Source: Streptomyces spiroverticillatus (GTDB taxonomy: Bacteria; Actinomycetota; Actinomycetes; Streptomycetales; Streptomycetaceae). From it: DNA of 64,000 nucleotides. The notes beneath the pieces are model-generated. The model was not told the origin of the DNA and searched no databases. It saw only the letters and a list, made by a program, of their open reading frames with translations. The first letter of the stretch is position 1, and each line of letters starts with the position of its first letter. This document shows, one piece after another, positions 41,325 to 50,979 of the stretch. The position numbers were made by a program, and so were the translations under genes. The stretch lies in contig BMUX01000001.1 in assembly GCA_014650415.1 (NCBI GenBank), positions 581,265 to 645,264 on the forward strand, given 5' to 3'.

Positions 41325-41912
41325 ATGTCCTACTCCGCTCCGCCGCCCCAGCAGCCCGGCGGCAACCCGTACGGCCAGGCACCCGGCCCGTACGGCCAGC
41401 CGCAGCAGCCGAACCAGTTCCCGCAGGGCCAGTTCCCCGGCCAGCAGCCGCAGGGCGGCCAGTTCGGCGGCGGCTTCGGCGGCGGCTACCCGCAGCCCCC
41501 GGTGCGCCGGGGCAACGTGGGCCTGGGCCTGCTGGCCGGTCTCGGGGTGGCGCTGGTGGGAGCCGTCGTCTACGGCCTGATCCTCGGCAAGGCCGACTTC
41601 CAGATCGGCTGGCTCACCTTCGGCATCGGCTTCGCCACCGGCCTGGTCGCGGCGAAGCTCGGCGGACGCAACCCGCTGGTCATCGTCGCGAGCGTGGTCA
41701 TCTCGCTGTTCGCGGTGTACGTGGGTCAGATACTGGGCATCGCCATCGCCGTCTCCGACAGCCAGGGGCTCGATCTGATGAGCGTCCTGACGAAGAACTT
41801 CGCCCAGCTCAACGAGCTGTTCAAGCTGGTCCTGGACGAGAAGCCGATTCAGTTCCTCTTCTTCGGGCTCGGCGGTGTCGGCGCGTTCGCAGGCGCCAAG
41901 AAGGCCTCGTGA
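41325..41912 (+). CDS. Membrane protein with Pro/Gln/Gly-rich N-terminus
   Basis: This 195-residue protein has a cytoplasmic N-terminal 60 residues of Gln/Pro/Gly/Tyr (GNPYGQAPGPYGQPQQP), a composition common in actinobacterial membrane proteins. Four hydrophobic segments follow (about 65-87, 90-108, 115-137 and 175-190). No enzymatic motif is seen. The next small gene overlaps its stop by 4 nt (GTGA), so both are expressed together. The 105-nt upstream gap should hold a promoter. Function unknown. Confidence 0.78.
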   Translation: MSYSAPPPQQPGGNPYGQAPGPYGQPQQPNQFPQGQFPGQQPQGGQFGGGFGGGYPQPPVRRGNVGLGLLAGLGVALVGAVVYGLILGKADFQIGWLTFGIGFATGLVAAKLGGRNPLVIVASVVISLFAVYVGQILGIAIAVSDSQGLDLMSVLTKNFAQLNELFKLVLDEKPIQFLFFGLGGVGAFAGAKKAS

Positions 41913-42154
41913 CCAGCGCCAACCTCTTCCTCCTGATCCTGGGCCTGGCCGCCCTCGCCTGCGGCGTCTGGATCGCGCTCACCGCGCCGGCCCGCGCACG
42001 CCAGGCGCTGCAGAACGCGGAACTGCGCGCCTCCGCCCAGTTCGAGATGGTGACCGCGCCGAGCCCCTTTCAGACGCCCACCACCTTCCGTGTCCTGGGC
42101 TCCGTCGTCGCAGCCGGCGGCGCCCTGCTCGCCCTCCTCGGCACGCTGACCTGA
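41909..42154 (+). CDS. Small membrane protein, coupled to the gene before it
   Basis: This 81-residue protein has an N-terminal hydrophobic helix (ANLFLLILGLAALACGVWIAL), an amphipathic middle (ARARQALQNAELRASAQFEM) and a C-terminal hydrophobic helix (VLGSVVAAGGALLALLGTL). GTG 41909 overlaps the preceding stop codon. I do not recognise a family; the pair may form a membrane complex. Confidence 0.72.
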   Translation: MTSANLFLLILGLAALACGVWIALTAPARARQALQNAELRASAQFEMVTAPSPFQTPTTFRVLGSVVAAGGALLALLGTLT

Positions 42155-42171
42155 CCCCGGCCGTCACACAC

Positions 42172-42211
42172 GAGTGGCCCGGCACCCCCACCAGGGGGCG
42201 CCGGGCCACTC
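42172..42211. terminator. Bidirectional hairpin between converging genes
   Basis: GAGTGGCCCGGC (42172-42183) pairs with GCCGGGCCACTC (42200-42211); the loop itself forms CCCCC-ACCA-GGGGG. It lies between the small membrane gene and the end of guaB3. Confidence 0.88.
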
Positions 42212-42244
42212 ACGTACGTACGAGCGAACGCACGCGGAAGAACC

Positions 42245-43372
42245 TCAGCGGCGGTGCTGCGAGTCCGCGACCGTGACCTCGACGCGCTGGAACTCCTTCA
42301 GCTCGCTGTAGCCGGTGGTGGCCATCGAGCGGCGGAGCGCGCCGAACATGTTCATCGAGCCGTCCGGCACGCGCGAGGGACCGGTGAGGATCTCCTCGGT
42401 GGTGCCGACCACGCCCAGGTTCATGCGCTTGCCGCGCGGCACGTCCTCGTGGACGGCCTCCATGCCCCAGTGGTGGCCCTGGCCGGGCGCGTCCGTGGCA
42501 CGGGCCAGCGGGGAGCCCATCATCACAGCGTCGGCGCCGCACGCGACGGCCTTCGGGATGTCGCCGGACCAGCCGACACCGCCGTCGGCGATGACGTGCA
42601 CGTACCGGCCGCCGGACTCGTCCATGTAGTCGCGGCGCGCGGCGGCGACGTCCGCCACGGCGGTCGCCATCGGGACCTGGATGCCCAGCACGTTGCGGGT
42701 GGTGTGCGCGGCGCCGCCGCCGAAGCCCACCAGCACACCGGCAGCGCCGGTACGCATCAGGTGCAGGGCCGCGGTGTACGTGGCGCAGCCGCCGACGATG
42801 ACCGGAACGTCCAGCTCGTAGATGAACTGCTTCAGGTTGAGCGGCTCGGCGGCACCGGAGACGTGCTCGGCCGAGACGGTCGTACCGCGGATGACGAAGA
42901 TGTCGACACCGGCGTCCACGACGGCCTTGGAGAATTCGGCCGTACGCTGCGGAGACAGCGCGGCGGCGGTGACCACACCCGCGTCGCGCACCTCCTTGAT
43001 GCGCTTGCCGATCAGCTCCGCCTTGATGGGCTCGGCGTAGATCTCCTGGAGGCGGCGGGTGGCGGCGCTCTCGTCGTTCAGCTCGCGGATCTCGGCGAGC
43101 AGCGGCTCCGGGTCCTCGTACCGCGTCCACAGGCCTTCGAGGTTCAGGACGCCGAGGCCGCCCATCTCGCCGATGCGGATGGCGGTCTCGGGCGAGACGA
43201 CCGAGTCCATCGGAGCCGCCAGGAACGGCAGCTCGAAACGATAGGCGTCGATCTGCCAGGCGATCGAGACCTCCTTCGGGTCCCGCGTACGCCGGCTCGG
43301 CACGATGGCGATGTCGTCGAACGCGTACGCCCTGCGGCCGCGCTTGCCGCGCCCGATCTCGATCTCAGTCAC
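42245..43372 (-). CDS. guaB3: GuaB3-family IMP dehydrogenase paralogue
   Basis: This 375-residue TIM-barrel protein is of the IMPDH/GMP reductase superfamily and lacks CBS domains. It has AFDDIAIVPSRRTRDP near the start, FLAAPMDSVVS, and the phosphate-binding IADGGVGWSGDIPKA and ADAVMMGSPLA segments. The catalytic loop Cys of true IMPDH (GSICTTR) is not found at the equivalent place, where the protein reads IRGTTVSAEHVSG. The reaction of actinobacterial GuaB3 is not settled; nucleotide oxidation or reduction in the guanine branch is the safe statement. GTG 43372 follows GGGAAAGG. It lies directly downstream of guaB on the same strand with a strong terminator between them. Confidence 0.92.
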   Translation of the reverse strand: MTEIEIGRGKRGRRAYAFDDIAIVPSRRTRDPKEVSIAWQIDAYRFELPFLAAPMDSVVSPETAIRIGEMGGLGVLNLEGLWTRYEDPEPLLAEIRELNDESAATRRLQEIYAEPIKAELIGKRIKEVRDAGVVTAAALSPQRTAEFSKAVVDAGVDIFVIRGTTVSAEHVSGAAEPLNLKQFIYELDVPVIVGGCATYTAALHLMRTGAAGVLVGFGGGAAHTTRNVLGIQVPMATAVADVAAARRDYMDESGGRYVHVIADGGVGWSGDIPKAVACGADAVMMGSPLARATDAPGQGHHWGMEAVHEDVPRGKRMNLGVVGTTEEILTGPSRVPDGSMNMFGALRRSMATTGYSELKEFQRVEVTVADSQHRR

Positions 43373-43428
43373 GTTGTGTGGCCTTTCCCTCTTGGTCTGC
43401 CGTTCCAGTATCCCCGACACGCAGCGAA

Positions 43429-43459
43429 GGGGCGGTCCCGGTGATTCCGGGACCGCCCC
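43429..43459 (-). terminator. Terminator downstream of guaB
   Basis: GGGGCGGTCCCGG (43429-43441) and CCGGGACCGCCCC (43447-43459) form a perfect 13-bp stem with a 5-nt loop, 15 nt past the guaB stop. guaB and guaB3 are therefore likely separate transcripts. Confidence 0.88.
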
Positions 43460-43474
43460 AAGCGCGCGTCGTGA

Positions 43475-45741
<2,267 letters not shown>

Positions 45742-45932
45742 CGGACCATGGTGCCTTGACGTTCCGGCATCCGCGCCGCCGCGCCCGTAGTTGTGCACTG
45801 AAGCGTTATGAGCAGGTACGCCAGGACTCATCTCCCGCGCCCTCCCCTTCCGCTCGACCGACCCGTTCCCGAGGAACCCCATCCCTCAAGGATGCGGCAT
45901 CGGCCGCCGAACCGGGATCGGGCGTCCTGCAC

Positions 45933-45952
45933 CCCGCCCGCGCAAGGGCGGG
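45933..45952 (-). terminator. Hairpin downstream of bldM
   Basis: CCCGCCC (45933-45939), a GCGCAA loop and GGGCGGG (45946-45952) form a 7-bp stem 31 nt past the bldM stop, without a T tract. Confidence 0.55.
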
Positions 45953-45983
45953 CGGGGGACCATCTCACGCGTACAACCGGGTC

Positions 45984-46595
45984 CTAGCGGACCAGACCCC
46001 AGCGGAAACCGAGCGCCACCGCGTGCGCCCGGTCCGAGGCACCGAGCTTCTTGAACAGGCGCCGGGCGTGCGTCTTGACCGTGTCCTCGGAGAGGAAGAG
46101 CTCGCGGCCGATCTCGGCGTTGGACCGGCCGTGGCTCATCCCCTCCAGAACCTGGATCTCGCGGGCGGTGAGCGTCGGGGCGGCGCCCATCTCGGCGGAC
46201 CGCAGCCTGCGCGGGGCGAGCCGCCAGGTCGGGTCGGCCAGTGCCTGCGTGACCGTCGCGCGCAGCTCGGCGCGGGACGCGTCCTTGTGCAGATAGCCGC
46301 GGGCGCCGGCGGCGACCGCGAGGGCGACGCCGTCGAGGTCCTCCGCGACCGTCAGCATGATGATGCGGGCGCCGGGGTCGGCGGACAGCAGTCGACGGAC
46401 GGTCTCCACGCCACCCAGACCGGGCATGCGTACGTCCATCAGAATCAGGTCCGAACGGTCGGCGCCCCAGCGGCGGAGGACTTCCTCGCCGTTGGCCGCC
46501 GTCGTCACGCGCTCGACGCCGGGCACGGTCGCGACCGCGCGGCGGAGCGCCTCTCGGGCAAGCGGGGAGTCGTCGCAGACGAGGACGGATGTCAT
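45984..46595 (-). CDS. bldM: Developmental regulator BldM
   Basis: This 203-residue atypical response regulator is required for aerial growth in Streptomyces and, as a homodimer or a heterodimer with WhiI, controls successive sets of sporulation genes. The receiver domain (VLVCDDSPLAREALRRAV, LILMDVRMPGLGGVE, YLHKD) is followed by a LuxR-type helix-turn-helix (LTAREIQVLEGMSHG, ELFLSEDTVKTHARRLFKK). BldM functions without phosphorylation although the pocket looks intact. The protein matches my memory of BldM closely in length and sequence. ATG 46595 has GGAGGG upstream. It is divergent from whiD and downstream of no other gene. Confidence 0.96.
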   Translation of the reverse strand: MTSVLVCDDSPLAREALRRAVATVPGVERVTTAANGEEVLRRWGADRSDLILMDVRMPGLGGVETVRRLLSADPGARIIMLTVAEDLDGVALAVAAGARGYLHKDASRAELRATVTQALADPTWRLAPRRLRSAEMGAAPTLTAREIQVLEGMSHGRSNAEIGRELFLSEDTVKTHARRLFKKLGASDRAHAVALGFRWGLVR

Positions 46596-46958
46596 GACAG
46601 TCGCCCTCCGCTCCTGCCGCTCCGGCAGCTGATGCGCGTCACCTTGGGCCTCCAGGCTGAATACAAGTCGTCACCTGTGCGGTTGACGCTCTCGGACACC
46701 TGCCCGATCGCTCTTTCCTTCAACCGCCTCAGCCCACTCAACGACGGTCACTCGAAAGAGTTACGGCCCGAGAATCGGGCTCTCACAGGGCCGGTGCCCC
46801 ATTTAGTCGGTTTTCTTCCCTTTTGCTGGTGTCTGTGGCTAGATTCGCAATGAGTCATATTTACATCTACTCACACCGTAGATGTCAGAAGATGTGATGA
46901 TCTCGGTCATCGTTCCGCCTCAGCACAGATGCTCAGCACAGACGCAAGGGGACAACCA
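46596..46958. promoter_or_regulatory. Divergent bldM / whiD regulatory region
   Basis: These 363 bases hold the promoters of two developmental genes and no ORF I support. They are less GC-rich than the neighbours, notably around 46845-46915 (ATGAGTCATATTTACATC). GCCCGA/TCGGGC (about 46769-46784) form a small inverted repeat. I cannot assign specific sigma or activator sites with confidence. Confidence 0.5.
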
Positions 46959-47360
46959 ATGGCAGATTTCTCCCGCCTTCCCGGACCCAACGCCGACCTG
47001 TGGGACTGGCAGCTCCTGGCCGCCTGCCGCGGCGTCGACAGCTCCCTCTTCTTCCACCCGGAGGGCGAGCGCGGGGCCGCGCGGAGCGCACGTGAGAACT
47101 CGGCGAAGGAGGTCTGCATGAGGTGCCCGGTGCGGGCGCAGTGCGCGGCGCACGCACTCCAGGTCCGCGAGCCGTACGGAGTGTGGGGCGGCCTCACCGA
47201 GGACGAGCGCGAGGAGCTGATGGGCCGCGCGAGACACCGTCTGGTGCCGGGCGGCGCAGCGGCGGCCGCGAAGAAGCAGGCACCGGCGAAGACCCCGGCG
47301 CGGACCCCCGTGAAGGGCGGCGGCATGGAGCACGCGCGCCGCGTCACCCTGGTGAAGTAA
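46959..47360 (+). CDS. whiD: WhiB-like iron-sulphur regulator WhiD
   Basis: This 133-residue Wbl protein binds a [4Fe-4S] cluster through Cys23, Cys53, Cys56 and Cys62 (C-x2-C in VCMRCP). The GVWGG turn (74-78) and a basic C-terminus, typical of sigma-factor-binding Wbl proteins, follow. WhiD is needed for spore maturation in S. coelicolor, and the first 95 residues fit that protein. The tail beyond the GRARH segment is Ala/Lys/Pro-rich (AAAKKQAPAKTPARTP) and longer than I remember for S. coelicolor (112 residues in total). ATG 46959 has AAGGGGAC upstream. It is divergent from bldM. Confidence 0.95.
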   Translation: MADFSRLPGPNADLWDWQLLAACRGVDSSLFFHPEGERGAARSARENSAKEVCMRCPVRAQCAAHALQVREPYGVWGGLTEDEREELMGRARHRLVPGGAAAAAKKQAPAKTPARTPVKGGGMEHARRVTLVK

Positions 47361-47448
47361 TCGGTCGTTCAAACCCAAGCAGGAACGTTTCTGCACGGTG
47401 TCCACCCGCATGGGCCCGCCCAAGCGGCGGACAGCCGGTCAGCGGGAC

Positions 47449-47474
47449 GGGGCCGGACCTTCGGGTCCGGCCCC
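47449..47474. terminator. Terminator between whiD and the LysR gene
   Basis: GGGGCCGGACC (47449-47459), a TTCG tetraloop and GGTCCGGCCCC (47464-47474) form an 11-bp stem between two convergent genes. Confidence 0.88.
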
Positions 47475-47521
47475 CGGCCGTTGGGGGGTGACGGCCCGAT
47501 TTCTCGTACGAACGGACCGGC

Positions 47522-48418
47522 TCAGCGGGAAGCGGCCAGCGCGAGCTGGTCGAGGGTGGCGGAGACCGCCGGGACCTGGGCGAGGTCGGGCAGGGTGAGC
47601 GCGACGATCTCGCGCTGCACGGCGGGCTCCACCGTCACCGTCCGCACCCCTGTCGGGCGTACGGTCTCCACCGCCAGCTCCGGCAGCACGGCCACCCCGA
47701 GGCCCGCGCCGACCAGGCCGATCACGGCCGGGGAGTCGTCGGTGGCGAAGTCGATGCGGGGTGCGAAGCCGGCGCTCTCGCAGACCTCGACGAGCTGGCG
47801 GCGGCAGCGCGGGCAGCCCGCGATCCAGGGCTCCTCGGCGAACTCCCCGATGTCCACGGTCCCGGCTTCCGCGAGCCGGTGCCCCTCGGGGACCAGGCCG
47901 ATCAGTCGGTCGGTGAGCAGGGGACGTACGACCAGGTCCGTCCAGTCCTCGGTGGCGCCGCCGGGCCCGTAGCGGAAGGCGAGGGCCACGTCGCAGTCGC
48001 CCTCGCGGAGCATCTCCACCGAGCGCGGCGGCTCCGCGTCGACCAGCGAGACCCGGGTGCCGGGGTGGGCGGCGCGCAGGGCGGCGAGGGCGGTGGGGAC
48101 CAGGGTGGAGCTGCCGGAGGGGAAGGAGACCAGGCGTACGCGTCCGGCGCGCAGGCCCGCGATGGCGGCGACCTCCTCCTCGGCGGCGGTGAGCCCGGCG
48201 AGGATGCCCGCCGCGTGCCGCACCAGGGCCTCGCCCGCCTGGGTCAGGCGCATTTCGCGGCCGGTGCGGATGAGCAGCGGAGTGCCCGCCGACTGTTCCA
48301 GGGCCTTCATCTGCTGGCTGACCGCGGGCTGGGTGCAGCCGAGTTCGCGTGCGGCGGCGGAGAAGGACCCGGTGGAGGCGACTGCGCGCAGGACGCGGAG
48401 GTGGCGGGCTTCGATCAT
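47522..48418 (-). CDS. LysR-family transcriptional regulator
   Basis: This 298-residue regulator has an N-terminal winged helix-turn-helix (LRVLRAVASTGSFSAAARELGCTQPAVSQQMKALEQ) and a C-terminal periplasmic-binding-like effector domain. Two Cys in GCPRCRRQL might sense metal or redox state, which would suit the neighbouring multicopper oxidase, but this is speculation. ATG 48418 was chosen. It is divergent from the oxidase gene with 204 nt between, the usual arrangement of a LysR regulator and its target. Confidence 0.92.
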   Translation of the reverse strand: MIEARHLRVLRAVASTGSFSAAARELGCTQPAVSQQMKALEQSAGTPLLIRTGREMRLTQAGEALVRHAAGILAGLTAAEEEVAAIAGLRAGRVRLVSFPSGSSTLVPTALAALRAAHPGTRVSLVDAEPPRSVEMLREGDCDVALAFRYGPGGATEDWTDLVVRPLLTDRLIGLVPEGHRLAEAGTVDIGEFAEEPWIAGCPRCRRQLVEVCESAGFAPRIDFATDDSPAVIGLVGAGLGVAVLPELAVETVRPTGVRTVTVEPAVQREIVALTLPDLAQVPAVSATLDQLALAASR

Positions 48419-48622
48419 GCATCGAGCATAAGTCGGACTTGGGGAGGATTGCGAATTGTTGCGGGTGACTTTGAGGCGGGCACGGCTGGCGTGACCGGCG
48501 AAGCAGGGCAGGACCGCCTGATTGCTGGGTGAAGTCCCCCAGTGGGGGTCGGGGGCGGGTCCGGGGCGGGTGCGGGCTCGCCCCCGATGCCTGGGGGCGG
48601 GGGTCGGCGCGAGGGTCTTGGC

Positions 48623-50137
48623 ATGTCCCGGTTCAAGCGCGTCCTCATCGTTCTCGGCTCGGTCGCAGCCGTGTTCCTCGCCGCCGTCGGCGGTCTGTTC
48701 GCCTGGCAGTGGACGGGGGCCGAGGTGAGCACGGTCGGTCAGGTGCGGTTCAGCAAGGAACTGAAAGTGCCGCCGCTCGCGCCGTCGACCGTCGAGAAGG
48801 ACGGGACCCGGGTGTTCTCGCTGCGGATGCAGGCGGGGACGACGGAGTTCGAGAAGGGGGTACGGACGCCGACCTGGGGATTCAACGGCTCGTACCTGGG
48901 GCCGACGCTGCGGGCGAAGCGCGGCGAGAAGGTGCGGGTGAAGGTCGAGAACACGCTGCCCGAGGCGTCCAGCGTGCACTGGCACGGCATGCACCTGCCC
49001 GCGAAGATGGACGGCGGCCCGCACCAGGAGGTCGCCCCCGGCAGGACCTGGACTCCGTACTGGAAGATCGACCAGCCCGCCGCGACGCTCTGGTACCACC
49101 CGCACCCGCACGGGAAGACCGAGACGCACGTGCAGCGGGGGCTGGCGGGGATGTTCCTGGTGGACGACGACCGCAGCGCGTCGCTGAAGCTGCCGAAGCG
49201 GTACGGGGTGGACGACCTGCCGGTGGCCGTGCAGGACGTGGAGTTCGACGGGGCGAACCTCGACCACGGGCGGCGGAGCTTCCTCCAGAACACCGGGTTC
49301 CTGGGCTCGCGGACCATGGTCAACGGCACGCTGGACCCGTACAAGGAGGTCGGCGACGAGCTCGTACGGCTGCGGCTGCTGAACGCGTCGACGGCGCGGA
49401 TCTACGACTTCGGGTTCGGCGACGACCGTGCGTTCGCGCTGGTCGCGACGGACGGCGGGCTGCTGGAACGGCCCGAGACGCTGAAGCGGGTGCAGCTGTC
49501 GCCCGGGGAGCGGGCGGAGGTCGTGGTGCGGATGCGGGCCGGGGAGAAGGTCGTGCTGAGGAGTTTCCCGCAGAGCAATTACGGGGGCGGGTTCGAGCAG
49601 CGGTTCGCGGGTGGGGACGACTCCTTCGACGTACTGGAGCTGCGGGCGGCGCCCACGCTGCGGAAGGCGCCGGAACTTCCCTCTGTCATGGGCGACTTGG
49701 AAGTGCCGCAGGAGAAGGATGCGGTGCGCGGGCGGTACTTCGGGCTGCGGATGTCGGGGATCAACGGCCGGAAGATGGACATGCGGCACATCGACGAGAC
49801 GGTCACGCGAGGCACGGCGGAGGTGTGGACCGTACGCAACGAGGACGGCGTCCCGCACAACTTCCACGTCCACGACGTGCAGTTCCGGGTGCTGTCGGTG
49901 GACGGGAAGGCGCCGACGGGGATGCTGCGCGGGGCGAAGGACACGGTGTTCGTGCCGGGCGGGTCGACGGTGAAGCTGGCGATGCGGTTCGACGGGCCGG
50001 CCGATCCGGACACTCCGTACATGTACCACTGTCATCTGCTGTATCACGAGGACCGGGGAATGATGGGGCAGTTCGTCGTCGTGGAGAAGGGGCAGCGGGC
50101 AGGGACTGTGGCGGGCGGGGCGCATGCGGGGCACTGA
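48623..50137 (+). CDS. Multicopper oxidase
   Basis: This 504-residue extracytoplasmic enzyme has an N-terminal membrane segment (FKRVLIVLGSVAAVFLAAVGGLF). All copper-site motifs are present: SVHWHGMHL, LWYHPHPHG, PHNFHVHDVQF and MYHCHLLYHEDRGMM (type 1, 2 and 3 ligands, with an axial Met). It oxidises phenols, bilirubin-like pigments or Cu(I) using O2; CueO/bilirubin-oxidase-type proteins are the closest by feel. No Tat RR motif is clear; the segment looks like a signal anchor. ATG 48623 has GAGGGT upstream. A short His/Gly tail ends the protein. Divergent from the LysR gene. Confidence 0.93.
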   Translation: MSRFKRVLIVLGSVAAVFLAAVGGLFAWQWTGAEVSTVGQVRFSKELKVPPLAPSTVEKDGTRVFSLRMQAGTTEFEKGVRTPTWGFNGSYLGPTLRAKRGEKVRVKVENTLPEASSVHWHGMHLPAKMDGGPHQEVAPGRTWTPYWKIDQPAATLWYHPHPHGKTETHVQRGLAGMFLVDDDRSASLKLPKRYGVDDLPVAVQDVEFDGANLDHGRRSFLQNTGFLGSRTMVNGTLDPYKEVGDELVRLRLLNASTARIYDFGFGDDRAFALVATDGGLLERPETLKRVQLSPGERAEVVVRMRAGEKVVLRSFPQSNYGGGFEQRFAGGDDSFDVLELRAAPTLRKAPELPSVMGDLEVPQEKDAVRGRYFGLRMSGINGRKMDMRHIDETVTRGTAEVWTVRNEDGVPHNFHVHDVQFRVLSVDGKAPTGMLRGAKDTVFVPGGSTVKLAMRFDGPADPDTPYMYHCHLLYHEDRGMMGQFVVVEKGQRAGTVAGGAHAGH

Positions 50138-50179
50138 CGGCGGGCGGAGGGGCGCACTCGGGGCACTACCGTGGGGCGC

Positions 50180-50953
50180 ATGACGACTGCACTGATCACG
50201 GGCGCGACCGCAGGCATCGGCTCCGCCTTCGCGCGGCGACTGGCCTCCGACGGGCACAACCTGGTGTTGGTGGCACGCAACACCGAGCGCCTCCAGAAGC
50301 AGGCGACGGAGCTGCACGACAAGCACGCCGTGGAGGTCGAGGTGCTGACCGCCGACCTCTCCACGGAGGAGGGCATCGCGGCCGTCGAGGCCCGGCTCGC
50401 GGACCGTACGCACCCGGTGGACCTGCTGGTCAACAACGCCGGGTTCGGCAACAAGGGCGAGTTCCTGGAAGTCCCGATGGCCGACGAGCTGACCATGCTG
50501 AAGGTGCACTGCGAGGCGGTGCTGCGGCTGACGTCGGAGGCGGTGAAGGGGATGAAGGAGCGCGGGCGCGGCGGAGTCGTGAACGTCGCCTCGGTCGCCG
50601 CCTTCGTGCCGCGGGGCACGTACGGGGCGAGCAAGGCGTGGGTGGTGCAGTTCACCCAGGGCGCGGCGAAGGACCTGGCCGGGAGCGGGGTGCGGCTGAT
50701 GGCGCTGTGCCCGGGCTTCGTACGGACGGAGTTCCACGAGCGGGCCGGGATGGGGACCGACAACATCCCGTCCTGGATGTGGCTGGACGCGGACAAGCTC
50801 GTCGCGGAGGCGCTGAAGGACATGGCGCGCGGCAAGTCGCTGTCGATCCCCGACCCGCGCTACAAGGCGCTGATGGGTGTGGTGAAGGTGGCGCCGCGCG
50901 GGCTGCTCGGCGGCATTACGTCGAAGACGGGGCGGAAGTACGGGCCGAAGTAG
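50180..50953 (+). CDS. Short-chain dehydrogenase/reductase
   Basis: This 257-residue NAD(P)-binding oxidoreductase has the classical SDR motifs: ALITGATAGIGSAFA (TGxxxGIG), LLVNNAGFG (NNAG), a Ser in VNVASVA and the catalytic YGASK. ATG 50180 was chosen: TACCGT lies 8 nt upstream and could be a -10, making the mRNA leaderless; GTG 50171 is a less likely start. The substrate is unknown. It ends 26 nt before the convergent beta-helix gene. Confidence 0.9.
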   Translation: MTTALITGATAGIGSAFARRLASDGHNLVLVARNTERLQKQATELHDKHAVEVEVLTADLSTEEGIAAVEARLADRTHPVDLLVNNAGFGNKGEFLEVPMADELTMLKVHCEAVLRLTSEAVKGMKERGRGGVVNVASVAAFVPRGTYGASKAWVVQFTQGAAKDLAGSGVRLMALCPGFVRTEFHERAGMGTDNIPSWMWLDADKLVAEALKDMARGKSLSIPDPRYKALMGVVKVAPRGLLGGITSKTGRKYGPK

Positions 50954-50979
50954 GCGGGTTCATCTACTACGGGAGTCGG

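Noticed and set aside
45742..45882. Longer sigma factor starting near 45831 or 45882
   Set aside because: Codons in the extension lack GC-biased third positions although a GGGAGG lies upstream; the domain begins after 45741.
47522..50737. A 1071-codon open frame on the minus strand spanning the LysR gene and the oxidase region
   Set aside because: Only 47522-48418 has LysR coding features. The rest is the complement of the multicopper oxidase gene, open because high GC makes stops rare.
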